DNA from: CAIOZA01 sp964464375
Lineage (GTDB): Bacteria; Bacteroidota; Ignavibacteria; Kapaibacteriales; UBA2268
Direction of reading: 5' to 3'
Assembly: GCA_964464375.1 (NCBI GenBank)
Contig: CAYXFU010000056.1
Coordinates: 1 to 19,890, forward strand
Length of the DNA stretch: 19,890 nt
Below are positions 1-8,656 of the stretch, in pieces; within the stretch, counting starts at the first letter, position 1; the number at the start of each line of letters is the position of its first letter. Under the pieces are notes generated by a model that was not told the DNA's origin, searched no databases, and worked only from the letters and a program-made list of their open reading frames with translations. The translations under genes and the position numbers were made by a program.

Positions 1-13
1 TATTTCTGTATTC

Positions 14-102
14 CAGCTCTGAAAGAGCTGAATTTAAATAACCGTGGGTCCTAACCCACGGATTTTAACCTCAAAAAAGACTTATCAGCCCTGAAGGGGC
101 TG
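14..102. repeat. Cluster of three short palindromic repeats
   Basis: Three hairpins lie in about 90 bases. CAGCTCT-gaa-AGAGCTG is at 14-30. CCGTGGGT-ccta-ACCCACGG, with an 8-bp stem, is at 42-61. CAGCCCT-gaa-GGGGCTG is at 86-102. The first and third are variants of one sequence, each followed by TGAA, and they flank the second, so the unit looks like a composite REP-like element. The third copy runs into the kinase gene and supplies its last codons and stop. No T-run follows any stem, so a repeat family fits better than a simple terminator, although the hairpins may still affect transcript ends. Confidence 0.7.
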
Positions 103-1197
103 AACTTCCTTCGGCAATGTTAAATAAAACGTACTTCCCTTTCCAACTTCACTTTCAACCCAAATCCTACCGCCCTGCCTCTCGACAAATTCTTTACACA
201 GAAGAAGTCCCAATCCTGTGCTGGGTTCTCCTTCTGTTCCGGGTCGTGAAGATTTCTTGTCAATTTTAAATAATTTATCAAGTAATTCTGGATTCATTCC
301 CAAGCCATTATCTTTAACATAGACGCATACATCTGCTGACTGAGAACCAACGGATGAATTCATTGTTCCTAACTCAATCCTGCCTCCTCGAGGAGTAAAC
401 TTGATGGCATTCGACATTAAATTTCGTATTACAGTGTTGAGCATCGGTAAATCAGAGAAAACACTTACATTTTCAGGAATATTACTGACTAACTCAATAT
501 CTTTCAGCTTTGCAACTTCGGATTCAATGCCAACATTTTGTTTAATAAGTTTTGATAAAACACATACCTCCGGATTGAATTCAGTAACACCTCTCTGCAT
601 CCGCGACCATTCGAGCAAGTTCTCCAATAGCTTATATAAGTTATTGGCTGACGCCATCATGCTTTGAGAAAAATTCTGCATTTCTGCCATTGTCAGATCC
701 TGGAGTTCTTCTGCCATAATCTTGGTCAAACCAAGAAATCCACTAAATGGTGATTTGAGATCATGTGCAATAATCGAAAAGAATTTGTCTTTCTCTGCAT
801 TTGTTTTCTCCAAACTATCCTTTGTTTCCGATAACTCTTCAATAATGATATTTGTTTCGAATAGATTTTCTTCAATCCTCTCATTGGAAATTATTAATTG
901 CTCAAGCAAAGCGGCTTGCTCCTTTTCTGCTATCCTTTTCTCCAGGATATGGTTTTTCATAGGTTTATAAACCAAAATATGGAGTACCGGAGAAATTATC
1001 AATATTAATAGAAATGAATCCAATAACAGTTCAAACAACAAATTAGTTATGTTCAGGAAATGAAACATAGCCATGATTAGAGCTTCCGCAACAATTATCG
1101 CACAACTTAAGATCAAAATTATACGGGTATTTGACAGAGAAGGAAATTTTCCTCTTAAATCTTCTGAGATTTCGAATTCTTCTTTAGCTTTTTTCAT
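85..1197 (-). CDS. Membrane sensor histidine kinase with two-helix membrane module
   Basis: A 370-residue sensor kinase that should autophosphorylate on a histidine and pass phosphate to an unlinked response regulator. Two hydrophobic helices (about 25-47 and 55-77) are joined by a very short loop, so there is almost no periplasmic sensor. A coiled-coil linker (about 85-135) follows. The HisKA domain has the motif FFSIIAHDLKSP with His145. The ATPase domain has the N-box NAIKF (Asn263), DNGLG (296-300) and GLGL (328-331). The membrane module and catalytic core closely match the kinase at 11383-12966. The last residues (VQPLQG) and the stop lie in a palindromic repeat, and the two paralogues end differently. 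No good Shine-Dalgarno site precedes the ATG. The signal sensed and the partner regulator are unknown. Confidence 0.92.
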   Translation of the reverse strand: MKKAKEEFEISEDLRGKFPSLSNTRIILILSCAIIVAEALIMAMFHFLNITNLLFELLLDSFLLILIISPVLHILVYKPMKNHILEKRIAEKEQAALLEQLIISNERIEENLFETNIIIEELSETKDSLEKTNAEKDKFFSIIAHDLKSPFSGFLGLTKIMAEELQDLTMAEMQNFSQSMMASANNLYKLLENLLEWSRMQRGVTEFNPEVCVLSKLIKQNVGIESEVAKLKDIELVSNIPENVSVFSDLPMLNTVIRNLMSNAIKFTPRGGRIELGTMNSSVGSQSADVCVYVKDNGLGMNPELLDKLFKIDKKSSRPGTEGEPSTGLGLLLCKEFVERQGGRIWVESEVGKGSTFYLTLPKEVQPLQG

Positions 1198-1471
1198 ATC
1201 AGAAATAAAAATTAAGTAAAAAAATTTATCAATATTTTTTTATCGGCAATTTTAATAAATACTTTATATATTATAAAGAGAAATGCGAAAAAATCAAGGA
1301 ATTAACATGATATACAATGGATTGTATATTTGAGAATAAATGATTAGATAGTTGTGGAATATGAAAAGTGGAATAATCGAATTAGATCAAGATTAATTTT
1401 TTATATAAATATAATTTTAATGCTCATGCAAGTTTCTGATTTAGCATTTTGTTATCAACTCAAACTAAAAT

Positions 1472-3322
1472 TTATATCTTAATAATTATCCTGATTTTGT
1501 TATTAATTTTTAATAAATATACTCCAGGTTGGAGAGCTGTTAAGTCAATTCTAAATCCATCATCACTTTCAGTTAGGGTTGGACCAGTGTAAACGATCTC
1601 CCCAAGAAGATTGAAGACACGAATGTGGTATTGTAAATCAACCGTAGGGTTAACCCTACGGTTGAAATGTGCTATTTCTATAAATTCTTCAGCCGGATTT
1701 GGATAAACAATCAGATTATCTTCTTCTGATTCATCGACAGATGATGCAGTTTTCGCTATAATTTCACGGATGGCTTTCATTTTGAAGTTTCTGTCCGGCT
1801 TTGTGTAATCATCGGTTATTCCCCAGCATCCATATCGGTTATATGCAGAATTAAGAGTGAAATACATGGCAAGTCCGCCACCAATATTCTTCCAGCCTTC
1901 CAGGTAGTTTAGTTTAACAACATCCTGCATTTTCTCAGTTCTATTAGCAAGTATTTGATTCCCTAGATTTGTGGTAGATCCTCCAGCAGGAAGTGAAGGA
2001 CCGCCTTCGTAAGAAGTACAACCACCGATAAATCCCCATTGATTTGCTTTGCTAATGTGGTTCAATCTGTAAGTAGCCACTTGATTATTGCTAATTTGCG
2101 AATTGATATCTTCCATCATTCCATCATTAATTGTTGATGGATCTGTTGAAGAGGCTTTGGTTGATCCAAAGTATAGAGCAGGACTGGTAGCGTAGATAAA
2201 GTCCTTTGGCTCGCCAAAAATAGATTTGATATAATTCAGATGATTGTCACTTCTTCCCTGATAAGAATGCTGGCTTGCCAATATTATCCTAATTTTTTGG
2301 TTTATCTCATTAGCACCAAATGCCTTTGTGAACCATTTGGATAGTTCCACTGTTCGGCGGGCATAGTTCTGATCGAAAGTTATTTTGTAATAATCTGCTT
2401 CTGCTTTGTTGTATGGACCATGAGTTGCCTGAGTGGGACTCCAGACTTCGTTGCTGTTTTCGACGTAGATATTAATCTCCGGATTTAGTCTGTATTTCAA
2501 AAAGTTAGCGAGATTAGCAACATAATCGGAATCGGCTGACATATAGATATTTATCCAGATATCCTTGTTTAATAAATTAGCTAATTCCGTAACGTATTCC
2601 CAGCACCAGCCGTCTGATTTGCCTTTCATGTTACTCATCGATCGTTGTGAAGCATCGTATGGGGTTTTTCGATTGTTCCAGGTTTTTTTAGCTGGAAAAG
2701 TTGGTTCTCCATCCCAAATATTTTGTACATTGTAGAATCGATAACATGCAAAATCAGCTGATTTACATAGATTTATATATTCATCGGTGAAGATTTTATT
2801 AGTTGATAGCGGGTATCCAGGACGATTCACTTTCAGTTCGGTTATGCCTGATCTCATTGTATCATTCACGGTTCTTCTTGTATTAGCAAATTTAAGGAAG
2901 ACAAGTCCATGATTTGGCTGAGGATAACCGCTAATTACAACATCAAAGAAAGTAGTGTTTTTTCCCGGATCCCAGATCTGATTTTCTATTGCAACACTCG
3001 TTCCGGAGGCACTTAATTGAGCTGTTCCTCTGAACGATGCCTGATATCTGCCGGAATAATCAATTCTATACTGCTCAGGATCATCTATAGTTCCATTCCA
3101 TTCAGTTGCAGGTCTGCCATCCAGCAAAACGAGATCAAAATCACTAACTGCCCAGCCCAGAGAATCAAATCCAACTGCACCGCTGTACCTGTTAGTATGA
3201 TTGATAATATTGACAAAAGCACCGTTATCGTCGAGGTTAACACCGAGTGCAAACTTACCGGCTGAGTAAGAGAAAGATGAAAGAAGGCAAATATTCAATA
3301 GAATCAGTATTATTTTTTTCAT
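1472..3322 (-). CDS. Secreted glycosidase-like protein with type IX sorting domain
   Basis: A 616-residue exported protein. Residues 1-20 form a signal peptide (KKIILILLNICLLSSFSYS). The middle (about 160-525) reads like a TIM-barrel glycoside hydrolase of clan GH-A. It has an Asn-Glu pair in YVENSNEVW (Glu292, candidate acid/base) and a Glu in SYEGGPS (Glu439, candidate nucleophile). These roles follow from family logic, not proof, and the substrate cannot be told. The first 150 residues look beta-rich. Residues about 537-616 are a type IX C-terminal sorting domain (VYPNPAEEFIEI ... GVYLLKI), which predicts passage through the outer membrane and attachment or release at the surface. A 28-bp palindrome at 1638-1665 encodes an extra loop in that domain. 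CAGGAT lies just before the ATG. It may instead be a non-catalytic carbohydrate-binding protein. Confidence 0.85.
   Translation of the reverse strand: MKKIILILLNICLLSSFSYSAGKFALGVNLDDNGAFVNIINHTNRYSGAVGFDSLGWAVSDFDLVLLDGRPATEWNGTIDDPEQYRIDYSGRYQASFRGTAQLSASGTSVAIENQIWDPGKNTTFFDVVISGYPQPNHGLVFLKFANTRRTVNDTMRSGITELKVNRPGYPLSTNKIFTDEYINLCKSADFACYRFYNVQNIWDGEPTFPAKKTWNNRKTPYDASQRSMSNMKGKSDGWCWEYVTELANLLNKDIWINIYMSADSDYVANLANFLKYRLNPEINIYVENSNEVWSPTQATHGPYNKAEADYYKITFDQNYARRTVELSKWFTKAFGANEINQKIRIILASQHSYQGRSDNHLNYIKSIFGEPKDFIYATSPALYFGSTKASSTDPSTINDGMMEDINSQISNNQVATYRLNHISKANQWGFIGGCTSYEGGPSLPAGGSTTNLGNQILANRTEKMQDVVKLNYLEGWKNIGGGLAMYFTLNSAYNRYGCWGITDDYTKPDRNFKMKAIREIIAKTASSVDESEEDNLIVYPNPAEEFIEIAHFNRRVNPTVDLQYHIRVFNLLGEIVYTGPTLTESDDGFRIDLTALQPGVYLLKINNKIRIIIKI
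1638..1665. repeat. Perfect 28-bp palindrome inside the sorting domain
   Basis: The 14-base half TCAACCGTAGGGTT is followed directly by its exact reverse complement, with no loop. It lies in frame in the secreted glycosidase-like gene and encodes about nine residues (NRRVNPTVD and neighbours) between the strands FIEI and YHIRVFN. The other sorting domain in this window has a different 28-bp palindrome in the same loop. Confidence 0.85.
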
Positions 3323-3495
3323 ATCGTATCCTGTTATACAAAGAATAACTCAAAATAATATATTTGTGAAGGGACGGTATAAGCCCAATTATCATTGTTT
3401 GACCAAGAGATTTTTCTAGGGCAATAAATGTAAAACGATGTGAATTCGTTATATGATTCAGATAAAATTTGCATTTAAAATTCCTGAGGTTCATT

Positions 3496-4224
3496 ATGTT
3501 CAGAATCATTATATTTCTCATGTTTACTATAGTGCTCTCTCTACCAACAGAAGCACAATTTTTCAAGAAGTTGCAAAAAGAAGCAGAGAAAGTTGTAAAA
3601 AGCAATACCGGAGTTTCGGGTTTTACAGCAGATGAAGCCGCAAAGGCTATCAAGGAAGCATTGGTTAACGGAACATCCAAGGGAACTGATATATTATCCC
3701 AAGTTGATGGATTCTACAATAATCCTTCCGTTAAGATACCATTTCCGGCTGAAGCTAAGAAAGTAGAATCAACTCTACGTAAAATCGGAATGGGCAAACA
3801 GGTTGATCAAACTGTGCTATCATTGAACAGAGCCGCAGAAGATGCTTCAAAATCTGCCAAAGATATATTCGTAAGTGCAATCCAGGGAATGTCAATCAGC
3901 GATGCGGTTAACATTGTTAAAGGCGACACTACAGCCGCAACTAAATATCTCAAAGGAAAAACAACACAATCATTAACAAATGCTTTCTCACCTATAATAA
4001 AAGCTTCATTGGACAAAGTAGATGCAACCAAATACTGGAGGGATATAATGAATCTTTACAACAAAGTCCCATTAGTAGAAAAAGTTAATCCGGACCTCAA
4101 CCAATATGTTACTCAGAAAGCTATGGATGCTTTATTCCTGATGATTTCCCGAGAGGAAGCTCTTATTCGCAAAGATCCGATAGCCAGAACAACTGAACTG
4201 TTGAAGAAAGTATTCGGAAAATAA
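3496..4224 (+). CDS. Exported DUF4197 family protein
   Basis: A 242-residue protein of the DUF4197 family, recognised from FTADEAAKAIKEAL near the N-terminus, the run of short helices after it and the late segment YVTQKAMDALFLMI. Members are usually exported proteins of unknown function. An N-terminal signal peptide (FRIIIFLMFTIVLSLPTEA) predicts transfer to the periplasm. I chose the ATG at 3496 because GAGGT lies about 8 bases upstream and the signal peptide begins properly there. An in-frame ATG at 3469 would add nine residues and has no ribosome site. The gene is 150 bases upstream of the hybrid kinase on the same strand, but nothing shows that the two work together. It is divergent from the glycosidase-like gene. 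Confidence 0.85.
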   Translation: MFRIIIFLMFTIVLSLPTEAQFFKKLQKEAEKVVKSNTGVSGFTADEAAKAIKEALVNGTSKGTDILSQVDGFYNNPSVKIPFPAEAKKVESTLRKIGMGKQVDQTVLSLNRAAEDASKSAKDIFVSAIQGMSISDAVNIVKGDTTAATKYLKGKTTQSLTNAFSPIIKASLDKVDATKYWRDIMNLYNKVPLVEKVNPDLNQYVTQKAMDALFLMISREEALIRKDPIARTTELLKKVFGK

Positions 4225-4374
4225 TTTCCATTTAATTAGGATAATTCCTCAATTTTTTAAAATAGTAGCCGAAATCACTATGTTAGAGTGTCAATATACT
4301 AAAAGAATTTTTTTTTGTATTGATATTCTTTTATTATGTTATGATAGAATGAAAATATAAACTGGCAAAACACT

Positions 4375-7300
4375 ATGAATAAATCAGAATCAGAGGTAAT
4401 TTCTGAGCATACCTCATTGATTGAGCCAATTATAAAGGATAGCAAGCAATCCTACAGAACCATTATTCAGACTGCCATGGATGGATTCTGGATTACTGAT
4501 AGTCATGGTAAAATTCTGGAAGTAAACGACACTTACTGCCAAATGAGCGGGTATAGCGAGCAGGAACTTCTCACCATGAACATTTCTGATTTTGATGCCA
4601 ATGAGAATATGGATGAAACTATTTCCCGCATCCAAAAGATCATGAAAAATGGTTCAGATAGATTTGAAACCCGCCACCGACGTAAAGACACAAGTATTTT
4701 CGATGTCGAGGTAAGCGCACAGTATCAGGATTCAGACGGGGGGGTTTGTGTTGCTTTCTTGAGGGATATAACAAGTAAAAAGAAAGGCGAAATTGAATTA
4801 CAAGAAAGTAATGACAAATTCTCTATCCTTGCTTCAAACATAAATGCTTTTATTGCTATTGTTAATGCTGAAACCCTAAAATATGAATATATCAATGAAG
4901 CTTACGAAAAACATTTTAATTTACCGAAAGACCAAATCATTGGCACCCACGTAAAGGATGTTATCAGCGAAGAAAATTATCAATTTGCATTACCATTCAT
5001 CAACGAAGCTAAATCAGGTAAATCAGTTTCATACGAAAATTCATTTGAATTCGTTACAGGGAAACATTGGTTAGAAGTTAATTACTCTCCTGTTATAGAT
5101 GGGAATGGCAATGTAGTAAAAATTGTGATATTGAATTACGATATTACTTCACGTAAATTGAATGAAGAAGCACTTAGATTTAGCGAAGATCGCTGGCGTA
5201 AAATTGTAGAAAATGAACCTGAGTGTGTAAAAATTCTGGATTGCAACGGAATTCTACTTGAGATGAATCCCGCCGGTTTGGCTATGATTCAGGCAAAATC
5301 TGATCAAGTTATAGGCAAGAAGGCTGTTGGACTTGTTGCAGATGAGGATAAAGCAGCTTTCAATGAGATGATAGAAGCAGTGTTCCAAGGAGAAACCCGC
5401 CACCTGATTTTTGATATGATAGGATTAGAAGGTCGAAGGCTAACTCTCGAGACAACAAGTGTTCCTCTGAGGGATTCCGATGGAACTGGCAGTGTAAAGA
5501 TTCTTATTGGTGTTACAAGAGACATAACAGAACGAAAATTAGCTGAACAAGCCCTAAAAGACAGCGAACAGAAATACAGAACAGTAATTGAGAACATCCA
5601 CGAAGCATTAATCATGGAGGACATTGATGGGAATCTGGTTTATGCCAACAATAAATTCTATGATATGTTTGGACTTCCCAATGATAAGAAGGATTTGAAT
5701 CTTAAAGATTATACCTCTTCAAATAGTTGTCAAAAGATATTGGACAGACACAACAGAAGAATGGCTGGAGAACAGGTTGAACAGGAGTTTTTATATGAAG
5801 GCGTTAGAGCTGATGGGGAAAATATCTGGCTTGAAGCCAGAGTCAGCCCACTATATGAGAATGGAAAAATAGTAGGGACACTATCATTTGAACAGAATGT
5901 AACAGAAAGAAAAAAAGCTGAAGAACTATTAAAACATAATGAGGAAAAATACAGAACACTATTCGAGGCTAATATCGATGGTATTTCAATTTTCTTTGCA
6001 AACCCAGATAATTCACTCAGCAACTTCGTTGAAGTGAACGATGCAGCGGCGAATATGCTTGGCTACACAAGAAGAGAATTCCTGCAACTATCACCCATCG
6101 ATCTCGAGGATATTGTCGATCAGAAAATAATACTTGATAGACAAATGAAGCTTATGAAAAAGGGATTCATTAACTTCGTAACAGAATTGAATCACAAGGA
6201 TGGCTCTAAAAGAACTGTTGATATGACTACGAATGCAATCAGATTCGATAATCGATTCGCTCTGATGAATATCGTGAGGGATATTACTGAGAAAAAGAAG
6301 GCTGAAGAAATTTTAGTTCAATATTCCAAACAACTGAAAGAAGCTATGGAACTCGGAAGGTTGTCTTGGTGGGAATTAGATTGTATCTCGAATATAGTGA
6401 CTTTTGATATGAGTACAATTATTTCCTTCGATATTGAAATAAATGGAACAACTCTTTTTACGGATTTTTTAGCACTTGTTCACCCTGACGATCGCGAACC
6501 AATGATACAAACTATGTCCCGCCATATGTTAGGGGAAACTGACTATTTCAAATTTGAATACAGAATTAATACAAGTTACGGAGATTATAAATGGTTATAT
6601 GATGTTGCACGAGTAACAAAACGGGATGATAGTGGCAATCCTCTCACTATTGCCGGTATGGTTATGGATATCTCCGAACGAAAACGATTCGAGCAGGATA
6701 TAATCGAAGCAAGGGACAAAGCAGAGCAGAATGATAAGCTTAAAACTTCATTCCTGCAGAATATATCACATGAAATTAGGACGCCGCTCAATGGCATACT
6801 TGGATTCTCTGCCTTGCTCAAAGAATCTGACGATATTGACCCGGAAGAAAGAAATGAATACATTGATATCATAATATCTTCTTCTATTAGACTTCTTGGA
6901 ATTATCGACGATGTTTTGGAAATGTCCCGCCTCTCGAGTGGTATTATCAAATGTCATAACACCGAGTTCAGCATTGATGAAATTATCAAGTATTTTAGCC
7001 AGGTTTATTCAAGTAAAATCCAGTATAAAAATCTTAAATTCATAATCACAGCAACACCCGAAAGCAAGACCCAAACAATCCTTATGGATAAGGATAAGTT
7101 ATTTCAGATTCTAACAAATCTTTTCAATAATGCTATCAAATTTACCAGTCATGGCGAAATAGAATTTGCAATTTCAATGAAAAATAGTAATTTAGTACTT
7201 GCTGTCAGGGACACTGGTATAGGTATCATCGAAGAATACATCGGCAATATCTTTGATCGATTCTGGCAATATGAAGCATTTTCGAGAACAACCTATGGCG

Positions 7301-7845
7301 GTACTGGTCTTGGGTTGTCAATATCAAAGGAATTAGCCAATACTATTGATGTCGAAATTGGTGTAAATTCTCAATATGGTTCTGGATCCACATTTTCTAT
7401 AATTATACCTGGAAAGTACATTATGAACAACCCGGATGATAAACCTGTAAACGAAACTTCGGAGAAGAGTACTATTGATTTATCAGATAAGTCAATATTA
7501 GTAGTCGAAGATGAAGTAACGAATTATATCTACCTCGAAAAGCTTTTGGATCGAGAAAAGGCTGAAATATTCTGGGTTGAAAATGGACTGGATGCTGTTG
7601 AAATTGCAAAACGAATGGACTTTGATCTTATACTGATGGACATCAAACTCCCAATAATGGACGGAATCGAAGCCACTCGTCAGATTAAACAATTCAAGCC
7701 CAACATGGTAATTGTTGCCCAAACAGCATACACAACTCCTGAGGATAGAACCAGAGCATTGAAAGCAGGATGCGATGACTTCATCTCCAAGCCAATGAGA
7801 AAAGATGATCTTTATAAGATTCTGAAATCAGCGTTGAAGCAGTAA
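4375..7845 (+). CDS. Soluble multi-PAS hybrid histidine kinase with receiver
   Basis: A 1156-residue cytoplasmic hybrid kinase with no membrane helix. Six PAS/PAC-type sensor domains lie in tandem, roughly at 25-137, 144-262, 269-390, 397-513, 520-645 and 650-770. Most end in the PAC signature (RDITSKKK, YDITSRK, RDITERK, VTERKKAEE, RDITEKKKAEE, DISERKRFE). The HisKA domain has NISHEIRTP with His799. The ATPase domain has the N-box FNNAIKF (Asn919), DTGIG (946-950) and GTGLGL (976-981). The C-terminal receiver (about 1040-1155) has the acidic pair in VVEDE, phosphoacceptor Asp1089 in LILMDIKLPIMDG, Thr1117 and Lys1139. Phosphate probably moves from His799 to Asp1089 and then to an unlinked phosphotransfer protein. 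The PAS ligands cannot be deduced. It is the only gene in the window with a receiver, and its core is of a different subtype from the other three kinases. Confidence 0.95.
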   Translation: MNKSESEVISEHTSLIEPIIKDSKQSYRTIIQTAMDGFWITDSHGKILEVNDTYCQMSGYSEQELLTMNISDFDANENMDETISRIQKIMKNGSDRFETRHRRKDTSIFDVEVSAQYQDSDGGVCVAFLRDITSKKKGEIELQESNDKFSILASNINAFIAIVNAETLKYEYINEAYEKHFNLPKDQIIGTHVKDVISEENYQFALPFINEAKSGKSVSYENSFEFVTGKHWLEVNYSPVIDGNGNVVKIVILNYDITSRKLNEEALRFSEDRWRKIVENEPECVKILDCNGILLEMNPAGLAMIQAKSDQVIGKKAVGLVADEDKAAFNEMIEAVFQGETRHLIFDMIGLEGRRLTLETTSVPLRDSDGTGSVKILIGVTRDITERKLAEQALKDSEQKYRTVIENIHEALIMEDIDGNLVYANNKFYDMFGLPNDKKDLNLKDYTSSNSCQKILDRHNRRMAGEQVEQEFLYEGVRADGENIWLEARVSPLYENGKIVGTLSFEQNVTERKKAEELLKHNEEKYRTLFEANIDGISIFFANPDNSLSNFVEVNDAAANMLGYTRREFLQLSPIDLEDIVDQKIILDRQMKLMKKGFINFVTELNHKDGSKRTVDMTTNAIRFDNRFALMNIVRDITEKKKAEEILVQYSKQLKEAMELGRLSWWELDCISNIVTFDMSTIISFDIEINGTTLFTDFLALVHPDDREPMIQTMSRHMLGETDYFKFEYRINTSYGDYKWLYDVARVTKRDDSGNPLTIAGMVMDISERKRFEQDIIEARDKAEQNDKLKTSFLQNISHEIRTPLNGILGFSALLKESDDIDPEERNEYIDIIISSSIRLLGIIDDVLEMSRLSSGIIKCHNTEFSIDEIIKYFSQVYSSKIQYKNLKFIITATPESKTQTILMDKDKLFQILTNLFNNAIKFTSHGEIEFAISMKNSNLVLAVRDTGIGIIEEYIGNIFDRFWQYEAFSRTTYGGTGLGLSISKELANTIDVEIGVNSQYGSGSTFSIIIPGKYIMNNPDDKPVNETSEKSTIDLSDKSILVVEDEVTNYIYLEKLLDREKAEIFWVENGLDAVEIAKRMDFDLILMDIKLPIMDGIEATRQIKQFKPNMVIVAQTAYTTPEDRTRALKAGCDDFISKPMRKDDLYKILKSALKQ

Positions 7846-7861
7846 ATATCACTCGGAATAA

Positions 7862-7898
7862 AAAATGAACTCCTATCTTTTTAGTTGGAGCCCATTTT
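7862..7898. terminator. Candidate two-way terminator between convergent genes
   Basis: An imperfect hairpin lies between the stop of the hybrid kinase and the stop of the fasciclin gene. AAAATG (7862-7867) pairs with CATTTT (7893-7898) and CTCC (7870-7873) pairs with GGAG (7887-7890), with a two-base internal mismatch between the two stems. A- and T-rich stem bases give a short U-run in both directions. Its place between two convergent genes supports a shared terminator, but the stem is weak. Confidence 0.5.
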
Positions 7899-7918
7899 AC
7901 TTCAAATTATCCTCAATC

Positions 7919-8479
7919 TTATTTTTTTGCAGGTGGTAGGATAACTTCGTCAATAACATGAACAATGCCATTGGAAGCCACTACTGTACCAATAATCTTT
8001 GCTTTGTCTATAAATGTAGCACCATCCTTTTTAGTTATTGTTGCATTCGTTCCATCAACCATACCGAGTATCTGACCATCTCTCAGCATTGATTCCTTAT
8101 ACCCGGCAAGTGCCACATGATGCTGAAGAATATCAGTCAGCTTACCTTTATTTTCTGGTTTGAGAAGTTCGTCAACTGTGCCCTTTGGGAGTTTATCAAA
8201 AGCAGAGTTAATGGGAGCAAATACTGTAAATGGTCCGGCATTCGATAGAGCATCTACCAGTTCTGCAGCTTTAACAGCCACTACTAATGTAGTATGATCC
8301 TTAGATCCAACGGCAATTTTCACAATATTTTTTTGGGAATTGTCATCTTTAACTCCAGATTGTCCAGCTAGTGGTTTTGTAGCTTTCTCTCCATTTGTGT
8401 CAGCATTTTCTTTGCTGTCGCAGGAAATAAATAAAATTGTCGAAAAGACAAGTATCCCGATGAATTTGTAATTTGTCAT
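7919..8479 (-). CDS. Fasciclin (FAS1) domain lipoprotein
   Basis: A 186-residue lipoprotein with one FAS1 domain. The N-terminus (TNYKFIGILVFSTILFISC) is a lipoprotein signal peptide with Cys20 as the likely lipidated residue. A low-complexity polar linker runs to about residue 50. The FAS1 fold covers about 54-183, with the conserved segments GPFTVFAPINSAF (82-94), a His-His pair near 120 and NGIVHVIDEVILP (170-182). FAS1 domains act in adhesion or surface protein contacts; the partner here is unknown. I chose the start at 8479 because GAAAGGTA lies 6-13 bases upstream and the lipoprotein signal begins there. An in-frame ATG at 8560 would add 27 unlikely residues. It stands alone, convergent with the hybrid kinase. 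Confidence 0.9.
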   Translation of the reverse strand: MTNYKFIGILVFSTILFISCDSKENADTNGEKATKPLAGQSGVKDDNSQKNIVKIAVGSKDHTTLVVAVKAAELVDALSNAGPFTVFAPINSAFDKLPKGTVDELLKPENKGKLTDILQHHVALAGYKESMLRDGQILGMVDGTNATITKKDGATFIDKAKIIGTVVASNGIVHVIDEVILPPAKK

Positions 8480-8656
8480 GAAATTACCTTTCAATAAAGT
8501 AAAAAAAATAGTGAAATCTAATTGATTGAAATTCAAACTGCAAGATAAAATAAAATACAATAATAAAAAAGATATTTTTGTCCGATTATAAAATAATTAA
8601 TCAAAATTGGGTGAATTTATTGGATATTTAATTTATATTGAACTTTAGAAAGCCTG

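Noticed and set aside
1198..1471. Possible small gene or RNA in the AT-rich gap before the first kinase
   Set aside because: No frame with a ribosome site, no stable hairpin and no recognisable RNA motif; it is best read as leader and spacer.
3255..3680. Minus-strand frame of 141 codons overlapping two genes
   Set aside because: It covers the divergent promoter region and the start of the DUF4197 gene, and its translation has no family likeness.
8480..8560. Longer start of the fasciclin protein at 8560
   Set aside because: The ribosome site and lipoprotein signal peptide both point to the ATG at 8479.
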